DNA of 64,000 nt from Zizania palustris (taxonomy: Eukaryota > Streptophyta > Magnoliopsida > Poales > Poaceae). The notes beneath the pieces are model-generated. The model searched no databases, had not been told where the DNA came from, and worked only from the letters and a program-made list of their open reading frames with translations. The position numbers and the translations under genes are program-made. Every line of letters starts with the position of its first letter. Positions within the stretch are counted from its first letter, which is position 1. The DNA lies in assembly GCA_019279435.1 (NCBI GenBank), contig JAAALK010000080.1, forward strand, positions 33,200,778-33,264,777. The letters are read 5' to 3'. Shown in pieces: positions 35,500-46,450 of this stretch.

Positions 35500-38400
35500 A
35501 TGCCACACCGCTCCTCCAGCAAGCCACCATCTGTTGTACAGCGCCAAGCCGATACTTCGCATCATCGTCTCTTGTTCCCTCCCGGTGAGGACACATTATC
35601 TTTTGATTCACTTGCTCCTAAAAATTAAATTGTTCCATGTTTAATTATTGCATCATAATTGTTTCTATTCCACTGTGTCATCTTGTTCATCGATACGTTT
35701 CAACTATTAATTAATATTGATCCTAAAATATCATTATCAAAACTCGATGATCCCGTTTTGATCTATTTTAATCTTAGCCATAGGATTTTCATTAAATCTC
35801 GGCCGTCCATCGCCATTCAATTAATTTGTTATATCATTTTATTCCAGTACGTTCATTATCGTATTGTTATATCTATTTGTTTAAATTTGTTTATTACTTC
35901 ATCAAAGATTATATCAATCATCATCAATTAAATAATTACTATCTCGATTTATCATACCCATGTATGTTGGGGGAATAAGTTTCCCTTGAACAGGGGCCAA
36001 ATGACGTCAGCCTCCGACAGTCTTCGGCCCGGAGCCCAACACTATCGAAGCCTGTTCCTTTCTGAAGAAATTATTTCCAAGTCCCAAGGTTCACTTCGAG
36101 GCCCTCTGGAGCGAGGCCTCCGAACCCCTTTGGAGCCCTCCGGAGCGAAGCGTTAAGATCCCTTGAAGATTGCTAGATGTTAAGTCTCAGGCTAACTTCG
36201 AAGTTAGCCTCCGGCCCTTGTTCGGAGTTAGCCTTCGAGCCTTGTTCGGAGTTAACATTCACGCTCCCTTCGGAGCTCCTTAGAGCCAGCCTCCGAGGCC
36301 TCAGTTCAGAGGCACAGTTCGGAGGCCTAGTTCGGAGCCCCAGTTCGGAGCCCCAGTTTAGAGGCCCAGTTCGGAGGTCCAGTTCGGAGCCCCGGTTCGG
36401 AGCCTCGGTTCCGAGACCCCAGTTCGGATCCTCGGTTCAAAGACCTCGGTTCGGAGCCCCGGTTCTGAGACCTCGGTTCGGAGCCCCGGTTCCGAGACCT
36501 CGGTTTGGAGCCCCGGTTCGGAGGCCCAGTTCAGAGCCTCAGTTCAGAGGCCCAGTTCGGAGGCCCAGTTCGGAGCCCCAGTTCGGAGGTCCAGTTCGGA
36601 GCCCCGGTTTGGAGCCCCGATTTCGAGACCCCAGTTCGGAGCCCCGGTTCCGAGACCCCGGTTCGGAGCCCCTGTTCGGAGCCCCAGTTCGGAGCATACT
36701 TCGAAGCCCACTTCGGAGTGCACTTCGAAGCCTCCCTTGCAGCCTCTGCCAGAAGAGCTCCGGCCCTACTCCGAACCCATAAGATATTTACGCCCCGCTA
36801 CAGTGTAGAAGTCATACCAGGGGCCCCTTTGCCCATAGTCTGTCGTTTAGCTAGTCAAGATGTGATGTTACCTGACATGTCTGTAAAGCTGTAAAGCACT
36901 TTTGTACAGTAGCTAGCTCCTTTTCCCCTTTTTTGCCCCTATGAGACTAGGACTTATAGAGGGCATTCTGGTCTTTCCCTTTGGCCCGCGTGCCTATAAA
37001 AGCAGGGCCAAGCCCTTGTAATGGGACACAATCTCTAGAGGGCCATGAAACTCTAGAGTTCATTACACCACACCAAGGCATACCATGTCAAATCCACCAC
37101 AAACTGGATGTAGGGCTATTATCCCCTAGGGGAGGCCCGAACCAGTATAAATCCTTTCTCCCTCTGAGAGAACCCTTCGAGGTTCATTTTACACACCATA
37201 TACACACATACAAAACCTGTGCTGTAGCTAACACACTTGCTACAACAATGTATTTGTGATAATTAATTCCAATCTATAAATCCGGCGATTTCGTTCCAAT
37301 TTATTTAACCTAATGGTTCCATTCTGATCTAATTTATTTCATCGTTATTCATGATCTAAATTCATGTTGAGCTATTTTCATTGATTTATCCCCCATTGAC
37401 TTCTATTTGTGTTGTACCCGTGTTTCGCGTCCAACTAACCTTGAAAATAGTTCTCTTTATCTCTAAAGCATCCGATGTTCCACTTCATTCCCATGTGTTC
37501 CATTCCGGATGTCACATTTTTCATGAGGCGTAATTCATCATTATTCCATTTCTCATAACAGAGTTAATATCCATCGTCATTCATCGTCGATCATTATGGT
37601 TGAATACCACCTTGCCCTCCTTTATTTTAATCTAATCCATCGATTATGTTTGAATTGATATATGGTAGTCGGACCTACGGCGATCGTCGATTGTTCGTAG
37701 TCATTCATTGCCATGTATCATCGAATCTCGTCGATTTAATTTAAACCCTTCGACATGGTCGCTAAGGCTCAATCGGTTAAGCCTTTACACGTCCTTTAGT
37801 CGATCGTCTATTTATCCTAAATCGAATGGACTAGGTTGTCCAACGGTCGCAACCTACTCAAATCCTTTGAATAAATCTATTTGTACCCTTTTGTTTCTAA
37901 TCAATCAACATATTCAATTCAACCCATTCTTATTTTCAATTTAATCATAACCCATCGATCTACCCTTGTCTTAACTCAAATTTAATCATTCTATTTCATT
38001 CTATCTAAGTGAATGTGTTGATCACATGTCGACCCTCTCATTTAATCCGAAGGAATAATCTTGAGATTATTTCCTTTCTTTTTAGAGTTCTATCATGAAT
38101 CTGGACTTCTAAAATTCATATCTTTTCCATTTGAACTCAAAATTTCATCATTCAAAATCTAGAAAATCCCTCCTTTAATTATATACAACTTTAACCAATT
38201 TAATTGAAATGTTTGTAATGTTTATTTTATTTATTTTAATTGTTTATTGTTCTCGTTTCCCGTACCGAGAGGACTACAAGACCGTCGAGGAGCCGGAGTA
38301 TTACCCCGAGGTTCCACCATCGCCATTTGCTGAGCAAGGCAAGTCACAACCCCTATTTTTATCATCATTGAGCCCATGTTTTAATAAATTATCGCTATAA

Positions 38401-39427
38401 CTCATAGGATAATATTGCATCAGTCTAATCTCAAGTCTTACACTATATTTATTAGATCTCCGACCGTGTGTGTAAACCCAAGCCATGCTTATTGTGCCTA
38501 AACTCCTTGTCACTCTATAATAATATATTAGCTAGTGTCCAATGTACCGACACAACTGCTATAGGATAGAAAGAATGAGTCGTAGATAGATGGATTCCAC
38601 TATATGTATTTCCCTGTTATTCTCGTCTCTGGACTCTGTTGGAGTTGGCTATGTTATAAGTATGGTGGGTTCCGGGTGCAAGCTAGGGCATTGGTTGGTC
38701 GCACCCGGGGCACTATAAGGACCGGTCTAAGGGATCTATTGCAAAGCACTTCCGTACTAACCACAAGTCTAATGGTTAAGTCCTAATCGAAAGTATGGAA
38801 CAAACCGACTCGATGCACCATAGTGGAGGGGCAAGGGGCAACTTGCGGGTGACTTGTACCGACATGGCTCAAGGGGGGGTATGGTGTTGGCTCGACACGT
38901 CGGGGCACCATATGAAACCCATAAGAGGGTGCTGTCGGGTCGGAGCATCCCATATGGAAGGTTATGCACGAGTTCCCGTGGTATGGGTCATCTCGTTACA
39001 CTTTGGTGTATGGGATGAATGCGTGCCTTGTGGGTACAGTGGTACACCTATGATCAGAGTTTTAAATCTTTTCAAAAAGTCGAGCCCACGGTCAAGGGTG
39101 GGTTGTATGACTTCTCGCAGTTAGTTTACAATTGCTTGAATGGTTGAGTTATTCATGGCATGTAAGGACTGTTGAGCGAGGGTGGGCTGACTGTATCCCT
39201 CGAGTTAGAAGATGATGCATACTCATGTTTACATTTCTGTATTAACAACTTGATCACATTTAATTGCTTTACAAATATGATTTTCCGCAAAATTAGCCAC
39301 TACCTTCCTTGTTATTACTCTGCATTATATTTGCATCCGGTGGCTTGCTGAGTATGATTGTACTCACCCACGTTGACTTACACCACCAGAGCCCGTCTAC
39401 TACGAGGAGGATGAAGGTCTGGAGTAG
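35500..39427 (+). CDS. Predicted three-exon micro-gene in the N 5' LTR (63 aa)
   Basis: I do not recognise this protein. Proposed exons are 35500-35584, 38270-38338 and 39390-39427. The ATG sits in GCCACCATGCC. Exon 1 ends before GTGAGG. Exon 2 follows an AG and ends CAAG before GCAAGT, a GC-type donor with otherwise consensus bases. Exon 3 follows CACCACCAG and ends in TAG. Every junction is phase 1 and the frame stays open. The predicted protein starts MPHRSSSKPPSVVQRQ, then VEEPEYYPEVPPSPFAEQ, then PVYYEEDEGLE: a basic start and an acidic Tyr/Pro-rich tail, with no membrane segment. The same exons recur in the N 3' LTR and in LTRs P and Q. Intron 1 contains the nested solo LTR. Splicing is inferred, not observed. 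Confidence 0.5.
35965..37247 (+). repeat. Solo LTR of a Ty3/gypsy element (G family), 1283 bp
   Basis: It starts TGTTGGGGG, ends CTACAACA and is flanked by ATGTA at 35960-35964 and 37248-37252. The N 3' LTR shows the unoccupied site at about 42370-42380 (CCATGTATTTGTG), so the insertion is precise. TATAAAAG is at 36995-37002. A related LTR at 54647 is followed by a gypsy-type primer-binding site, which gives the superfamily. One LTR alone remains, the usual result of LTR-LTR recombination. Confidence 0.9.
36230..36735 (+). repeat. Minisatellite inside the G solo LTR
   Basis: Dozens of imperfect units built on GTTCGGAGCCCC and GTTCGGAGGCCCA are arranged head to tail, with a larger irregular period of about 24-30 bp. 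All three frames stay open for long distances, giving runs of SSEPQFGGPVRSP-like peptide, which is a consequence of the repeat and not evidence for a gene. The G LTR at 54647 has only a short, non-tandem version, which accounts for most of its smaller size (821 bp). Confidence 0.8.
38672..38708 (+). other. Conserved inverted repeat in intron 2 of the LTR micro-gene
   Basis: CCGGGTGC and GCACCCGG are separated by 21 bases. The same arms occur in P (50669-50705). In the N 3' LTR (43794-43830) three bases differ but all eight pairs remain possible with G-U. In Q (47171-47203) the inner five pairs remain. The surrounding 150 bp are also well conserved across the three families. It could be a structured RNA element in the leader of the genomic transcript. 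Confidence 0.45.
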
Positions 39428-39637
39428 CGACCCAGTCAAGGCGAGACTGGAAGGAGGCATTCATCTAGGACCCTTATTTTAATAGTTTCTCTTTTACTTT
39501 AACACTTTTGTATTAATATGGTCTACGAACCATGAATGCTTGTCGTATTTTGCGCGGTCGTGTGATGAACGTTTTGGTTTATTGATTTTCTATAGAATTT
39601 CAATAAAGGTCCGGATTTATTAAATCTAAGCGTTACA

Positions 39638-40548
39638 AGATGGTATCAGAGCCGACTTGACTGTAGGAAACCAAACAGATCATCTTTAGGACTTATTTGC
39701 AAAAATAAAAAATAGTATATATGAAAAATTATTCTATTGCTTTGTAACCTTGACTCAATCCCACTTCATTTTCTACTGATGATCTTAAAAGAAATTTACT
39801 AGATGATAATCTTGGTTCTCATCTATTCTCGTGAGCACGAAGGATTCGTTGAATGACTCTACAGACGATGATCTCCCTTTCTTCACCGTCAAAGCCAAGG
39901 CAATTGGATCAGAGACAATGAGCCAAGAAGCATCCCTTAGCATCGTTCGAGGAGAATGTATAGAAGCCCCTAGATATCATTAGTTTCCAAATGCACTGCT
40001 TGTTTTTTCCTCTTGTATAGCGTATGGTTTACATCGTCTCTTGTGATGTAATCATACTAGGTTGTTTGCTTGAGTTGAAATGATTGACCACTACACACAT
40101 CAGATCAGTAAATAAAGTTGGTTAAGGTCCTGCCCATAGATCTTATCTTACTCTTTCCTATTCTTCATTTCCCTCTTCCCAATATACCTATCAGAGGTCC
40201 GTTTCAAAAGTAGGAAAGGTTATCAAAAGCTCCTCCTTAAATTTTGGCGCCATGATTCAAGGTTGTACTACAACTTCACAGTCTTAGACTGAAGGAGAGA
40301 ATCTACCACAAGCTTCAACTCAACGTAGTCCTCTCATCGACATTTTGCAAGATCAACACCAACCATTAAGCCAAGAAACGTCATCAAGGAAGCCCTTTTC
40401 CAAGTCAAGCCCAATCTATGAAGATGTAGTCTTGAAGCCTCCAATTTAAAGAAGTGATTCAAAAATAAAAAGGTTGAAGCCTATCCATAACCTTCTATTC
40501 TAGCCTTTTCGAAACTCGGGACGAGATTCTTGTTAAGAGGGTTAGAAT
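39638..40548 (+). other. Interior of N: PBS, noncoding DNA, polypurine tract
   Basis: TGGTATCAGAGCC at 39641-39653 is complementary to tRNA-Met and lies three bases after the LTR. The following 890 bp have no frame worth reporting. The end (TTAAGAGGGTTAGAAT, about 40533-40548) is purine-rich and abuts the 3' LTR. Leader-like and pol-end-like sequences are joined here with everything between them missing. Confidence 0.75.
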
Positions 40549-41800
40549 TGTAACGCCCTGAATTTCATCAGGCGTTAAAAAAATAAAGTAATTAATAAAT
40601 GAATTTCAAGAAAAGGATTCAGTATAAATCGATAAATAAGAAATCTAAAATACGAGCTTAAAAATTTCATTTAAAAATAAATCACAGCTAGTGTATTTTT
40701 CCCAAAATTTTCCTAGCCTTAAATTGCGTTCCAAAAAATTTTCGGTATTTTTGGTGCAAATGAATTAATTAAGATATAATCAATATCATTTCATCGCAAA
40801 ACTCTAACACTAATTATTAAAATATATTTCAACACGAATGTTGTGTGAATAAAATATATGATAAATCATTTCAATTAAAAATAATATAAACCAAATAAAA
40901 TTCGGCTAGAGAAATTTCAAGTAAATTTCTCCCGCCTCAAATAAATTAGGTTTTTATTAAGGATTTTTGTAACTAGAATAGTAATCCATAATATTTCAAT
41001 GAATAACTTTAATAAAAAAGTAATTAAATCACTCTCTTTCCAATATAATTTGAATCATCATTTCTGACTATCTATATCTTTTCCCGATCAAAAATCCGGA
41101 GGAATCAACATTCTATTTTCGTTCACGAAATTAAAATCCCATTTTAACCACGTGTTTAAACTCCATTAAAAATCACTTTAAAAATTATTTTTATATTCCC
41201 AAAAATGAATTAAAAACCTTGTTTTGGTGTTAATGTTTGGAATTTCTAATTTCAACGCGAATACAAAATTAATTGATTTTCCAAACCACCGTTTATTCGC
41301 GCGCTATTTCTTTGAAATCCAAAATTTCTAAATTTATTTTAAATTTCAAACTTTCCAAAAACTTTTCACTTTTCTTAAAAATCCAAATTTGAATTTAAGA
41401 AAAAAATATTTTCATATTTTTTTCATCCTTTCCTTTTCTTTTTTTGTCTCTTTCCTTCTTTTCTCTTTCCTCCTTTTCTCTTTCCCTTCTCTCTTTCTCT
41501 TTCCTTTTTCCTGGCTGTGTGCGCATGGCAAGGCATGGCAAGGCTTCTTCTCTTTCCTTCTTTTCTCCTTCCCTCTTCTCTTTCTTCCTTTCCTTTTCTC
41601 TTCTCTTTCTTCCTTTCTTTTCTTTCCTTCTCTCTTCTCCCTTCCTTCTACCCGCACCCTCCTCCTTCCTTCTTTTCCCCTTCCTTCTTTTCCTTCTATT
41701 TTCTTTCTTCCTCTTTCCTTTATTTTTCCTCTCTTTTCTTCTACACATGCCTTTCCATCTTATGTCCGCAGCTTCTATTTTTCCAGGCGCCTCCTCCCTC

Positions 41801-41808
41801 TATAAAAG
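41801..41808 (+). promoter_or_regulatory. TATA box in the N 3' LTR
   Basis: TATAAAAG has the same surroundings as the copy in the 5' LTR and lies 114 bp before the predicted ATG. Confidence 0.65.
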
Positions 41809-41914
41809 CCATGCCATCTTCCCTCTTCTCCTACACAAGCCGACACCTCTCCCACTTCCTTCATCGCAGCTCCTCTCCTCTTCCCTGCTACCTCCACTGA
41901 GCGTCATTGCCACC

Positions 41915-44554
41915 ATGCCGCACCGCTCCTCCGGCAAGCTGCCATCTGTTGTACACCGCCAAGCCAAAACTCCACACCATCTCTTATTCCCTCCCGGTGA
42001 GGACACATTATTTTTTGATTCACTTGCTCCTATCAATTAAATTGTTCCATGTCTAATTATTGCATCATAATTGTTTCTATTCCACTATGTCATCTTGTTC
42101 ATCGATACATTTCAACTATTAATTAATATTGATCCTAAAATATCATTATCAAAAGCAGATGATCTCGTTTTGATCTATTTTAATCTTAGCCATAAGATTT
42201 TCATTAAATCTCGGCCGTCCATCGCCATTCAATTAATTTGTTATATCATTTTATTCCAGTACGTTCATTATCATATTGTTATATCTATTTGTTTAAATTT
42301 GTTTATTACTTCATCAATGATTAGATCAATCATCATCAATTAAATAATTACTATCTCGATTTATCATACCCATGTATTTGTGATAATTAATTCCAATCTA
42401 TAAATCCGGCGATTCTGTTCCAATTTATTTAACCCGATGGTTCCATTCCGATCACATTTATTTCATCGTTATTCATGATCTAAATTCATGTTGAGCTATT
42501 TTCATTGATTTATCCCCCATTGACTTCTATTTGTGTTGTAACCATGTTTCGCGTCCAACTAACCTTGAAAATAGTTCTCTTTATCTCTAAAGCATCCGGT
42601 GTTCCACTTCATTCCCATGTGTTCCATTCCGGATGTCACATTTGTCATGAGGCGTAATTCATCGTTATTCCATTTCTCATAACAGAGTTAATATCCATCG
42701 TCATTCATGGTCGATCATCATGGTTGAATACCACCTTGCCCTCCTTTATTTTAATCTAATCCATCGATTATGATTGGATTGATATATGGTAGTCGGACCT
42801 ATGGCGATCGTCGATTGTTCGTAGTCATTCATTGCATGTATCATCGAATCTTGTCGATTTAATTTAAACCCTTCGACATGGTCGCTAAGGCTCAATCGGT
42901 TAAGCCTTTACACGTCCTTTAGTCGATCGTCTCTTTATCCTAAATCGAATGGACTAGGTTGTCCAACGGTCGCAACCTACTCAAATCCTTTGAATAAATC
43001 TATTTGTACCCTTTTGTTTCTAATAAATCAACATATTCAATTCAACCCATCCTTGTTTTCAATTTAATCATAACCCATCGATCTACCCTTGTCTTAACTC
43101 AAATTTAATCATTCTATTTCATTCGATCTAACTGAATGTGTTGATCACATGTCGACCCTCTCATTTAATCCGAAGGAATAATCTTGAGATTATTTCCTTT
43201 CTTTTTAGAGTTCTATCATGAATCTGGACTTCTAAAATTCATATCTTTTCCATTTGAACTCAAAATTTCATCATTCAAAATATAGAAAATCCCTCCTTTA
43301 ATTATATACAACTTTAACCAACTTAATTGAAATGTTTGTAATGTTTATTTTATTTATTTTAATTGTTTATTGTTCTCATATCGTGTACCGAGAGGACTAC
43401 AAGATCGTCGAGGAGCCGGAGTATTACCCTGAGGTTCCACTATCGCCATTTGCTGAGCAAGGCAAGTTACAACCCCCATTTTGATCATCATTGATCTTAT
43501 GTTTTAATAAATTATCGCTATAACTCATAGGATAATATTGCATTAGTCTAATCTCAAGCCTTACACTATATTTATTAGATCCCGTCCTTGTGTGTAAACC
43601 CAAGCCATGCTTATTGTGCCTAAACTCCTTGTCACTCTACAATAATATATTAGCTAGTGTACAATGTACCGACACAACTGCTATAGGATAAAAAGAATGA
43701 GTCGTAGATAGATGGATTCTACTATATGTATTTCCCCGTTATTCTCGTCTCTGGACTTTGTTGGAGTTGGCTATGTTATAAGTATGGTGGGTTTTGGGTG
43801 CAAGCTAGGGCATTGGTTGGTCGCACTCGGGGAACTATAAGGACCGGTCTGCGGGATCTGTTGCAAAGTACTTTCGTACTAACCACAAGTCTAATGGGTA
43901 AGTCCTAATCGGAAGTATGGAACAAACCGACTCGATGCACCATAGTGGAGGGGGGCAAGGGGCAACCTGCGGGTGACTTGTACCGACGTGGCTCAAGGGG
44001 GGGGGTATGGTGTTGGCTCGACACGTCGGGGCACCATATGAAACCAATAAGAGGGTGCTGTCGGGTCGGAGCGTCCCATATGGAAGGTTTTGGCACGAGT
44101 TCCCGTGGTATGGGTCATCTCGTTACACTTTGGTGTATGGGATGAATGCGTGCCTTGTGGGTACAGTGGTACACCTTTGATCAGAGTTTTAAATCTTTTC
44201 GAAAAGCCGAGCCCACGGTCAAGGGCGGGTTGTGTGACTTCTCGCAGTTAGTTTACAATTGCTTGAATGATTGAGTTATTCATGGCATGCAAGGACTGTT
44301 GAGCGAGGGTGGGCTGACTATACCCCTCGAGTTAGAAGATGATGCATACTCATGTTTACATTTCTGTATTAACAACTTGATCACATTTAATTGCTTTACA
44401 AATATGCTTTTCCGCAAAATTAGCCACTACCTTCCTTATTATTACTCTGCATTATATTTGCATCTGTTGGCTTGCTGAGTACGATTGTACTCACCCACAT
44501 TGACTTACACCACCAGAGCCCCTCTACTACGAGGAGGATGAAGGTCTGGAGTAG
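41915..44554 (+). CDS. Predicted three-exon micro-gene in the N 3' LTR (62 aa)
   Basis: Exons are 41915-41996, 43393-43461 and 44517-44554. The ATG context, GTGAGG donor, GC donor after CAAG, CACCAG acceptor and TAG are all kept, and all junctions are phase 1. Relative to the 5' LTR copy, exon 1 is exactly one codon shorter and exons 2 and 3 have the same length. The core reads VEEPEYYPEVPLSPFAEQ, with one Pro-to-Leu change, and the tail PLYYEEDEGLE. LTR pairs are identical at insertion, so agreement between the two N copies reflects shared origin. The comparison with P and Q carries the weight. Confidence 0.5.
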
Positions 44555-44764
44555 CGATCCAGTCAAGGCGAGACTGGAAGGAGGCGTTCATCTAGGACCC
44601 TTATTTTAATAGTTTCTCTTTTACTTTAACACTTTTGTATTAATATGGTCTACGAACCATGAATGCTTGTCGTATTTTGCGTGGTCGTGTGATGAACGTC
44701 TTGGTTTATTGATTTTCTATGGAATTTCAATAAAGGTCCAGATTTATTAAATCTAGGTGTTACA

Positions 44765-44896
44765 GAGTCGGAAACGGTTTTCGCTGAACAACCATTAGTG
44801 TATGAACCTATCGGGTCACACATTTAAGCGGATGGATTAAAACATGCAAGGAATTGGTTCTTGTGCAAGTGGGAGATTGAAGAATATGCCCAATAA
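44765..44896 (+). other. Copia T: end of 3' noncoding region and LTR stub
   Basis: After the GAGTC duplication the T sequence resumes (GTCGGAAACGGTTTTCGC). The polypurine tract AAGTGGGAGAT (44867-44877) is followed by TGAAGAATATGCCC, which resembles the start of Angela/BARE-1 LTRs. The LTR is lost after about 19 bp, where copia K sequence begins. Confidence 0.65.
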
Positions 44897-46241
44897 AATT
44901 TCTTGATTCACTTGGATGTTCTTTTTTGCATGATAAAGGAGAAACATAAAAATCTTTAAAAGGTTTGTAAGAAGAGTACAAAATGAATACGAAGTCAAAA
45001 TCAAGAATGTAAGAAGTGACAATGGAGGTGAGTTCAAGAATACTCACATTCAAGACTTTCTTAATGAGGAAGGGATCAAGTATGAGTTCCTCCACTTCCT
45101 TTGATCCATCTCAAAATGGAGTGGTAGAACAGAAGAATAAAACCTTGGTGGAGGCAGTGATGACCATGCTAGATGAGTACAAGACTTCAGACATCTTTTG
45201 GGTCGAAGCCATCAACACTACATGCCACGCCATCAATCGCCTCTACCGCCACAAGATTTTAAAGAAGACGATGTATGGACTATTATCCGGTAACAAACCA
45301 AATGTTTCATATTTTAGTTTTTTTGGTAGAAAATATTTTATTTTGGTTAAACGTCCAAGAAATTATAAGTTTGCCTCTAAAGTAGATGAGGGCTTCTTGG
45401 TCGGATATGAGTCAAATGCTCATGACTATCGTGTATTCAACAAAACCATCGGTGTTGTTGAAGTCACTAGGGATATGACATTTGATGAATGTAATGGCTC
45501 TCAAATAGAGCAAGTTGATCCAAGTGATGTAGGAGATGAAGCACCTCCATGTGAAGCTATTAAAAATATGCAATTGGAGATATACGACCAAGAGAAGAAA
45601 CTCCTATAGATCAACAAGAGGATCAACAAGAGGAAAATCCCACTCAAGAGCAAGAGGAGGTGGATGAACGTCGAGAAATCGAAGAAGAGGTTGCTCAACA
45701 ACCTTCTCAACATCCAAGAGTCCACCAAAGTGTTCAACGGGACCATCCCATGTACAACATTCTTGGAGACGTACAAAAGGTGGTAACTACTCATTCTCGC
45801 ATTGCAAACTTTTGTGAGTGTTATTGTTTTGTGTCTTCTTTGGAACCCCTAAAGGTGGAAGAAGCTTTTGAACACCCGGATTGGGTGATGTCCATGCAAG
45901 AAGAGCTCAACAACTTCAAAAGGAATGAAGTTTGGTAGTTGGTGGAAAGACCAAAGCAAAATGTGATCGACACCAAGTGAGTCATCCGCAACAGGAAAGA
46001 TGAGCACGACAAGGTCACAAGCAACAATGCAGAGTTGGTTGCTCAAGTCTACACCCAAATTGAAGGTTTGGATTTTAGTGAAACTTATGCACCCGAAGCT
46101 AGGCTAGAATCAATTCGCATATTATTAGCCTTTGCTACTCACCATGATTTCAATATTTATCAAATGGACATGAAAAATGCCTTCCCAAATAGATCAATCT
46201 TTGAATTGGTGTATGTGGAGCAACCACCCGTCTTTGAAGAT
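44897..46241 (+). pseudogene. Copia K: integrase and N-terminal RT, broken
   Basis: Reading begins inside integrase (FTW.FFLHDKGE), so the first catalytic Asp is missing. It continues through SDNGGEF and DPSQNGVVEQKNKTLVEA, the linker VDEGFLVGYESNAHDYRVF, a stop near 45607, and then an RT N-terminus with TAG near 45937 and TGA near 45978. The last words are GLDFSETYAPEARLESIRIL and VYVEQPPVFED. Solo LTR Q interrupts here, and the same RT resumes at 52637. Confidence 0.85.
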
Positions 46242-46450
46242 TAAAACACATGGAATTTAACAAATCTAGACTTTATTGAATTTCAAAAGAAAAACAATAA
46301 TAACAAGATATTCATCACACGACAACGTACATACGTCAATCATTCATGGTTTGCAGACCACATTATTACACAAGAGTTAAAATAAGAGAAACTAATAAAA
46401 GGAAAACTCCAGATGAACATCTTTGCCAGTCTCGTGCCTTGACTAGGTCG

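Larger units (their letters stand above)
34151..39637 (+). repeat. 5' LTR of N, interrupted by a solo LTR
   Basis: Order within the LTR: an AT-rich start, a 300-bp pyrimidine-rich tract (about 35030-35335), a TATA box, the first exon of the split frame, the nested G LTR (35965-37247), more AT-rich DNA, exon 2, a conserved block with a hairpin (about 38400-39250), exon 3, and the terminal AATAAA-containing CAATAAAGG stretch before GCGTTACA. Confidence 0.85.
34151..44764 (+). mobile_element. Non-autonomous Tekay/Del-like LTR element N with giant LTRs
   Basis: The element starts TGTAACGCCC and ends GGTGTTACA, flanked by GAGTC at 34146-34150 and 44765-44769. The 3' LTR is 4216 bp. The 5' LTR is about 4199 bp once the nested solo LTR and its duplication are removed. 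Only 911 bp lie between, with a tRNA-Met primer-binding site and the phrase CTCGGGACGAG...TTAAGAGGG before the 3' LTR, which is typical of Tekay/Del chromoviruses. No Gag or Pol is present, so it must be mobilised in trans. Unlike classical LARDs, almost the whole element is LTR, and those LTRs carry the split reading frame described at 35500. Confidence 0.85.
40549..44764 (+). repeat. 3' LTR of N (4216 bp, uninterrupted)
   Basis: It runs from TGTAACGCCC to GGTGTTACA and is colinear with the 5' LTR apart from the nested solo LTR, with scattered substitutions and small indels. It keeps the pyrimidine tract (about 41430-41745), TATA box, the three predicted exons and the hairpin. Confidence 0.9.

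Noticed and set aside
35022..35628. Frames rich in Phe/Leu/Ser (plus) or Lys/Glu/Arg (minus) in the N LTR, and again at 41389-42040
   Set aside because: They are produced by the polypyrimidine tract. Only the last part, from the ATG at 35500 or 41915, is proposed as coding.
36177..36894. Overlapping frames of 201 and 129 codons in the G solo LTR
   Set aside because: They are low-complexity translations of a 12-bp-based minisatellite. All frames of such an array stay open.
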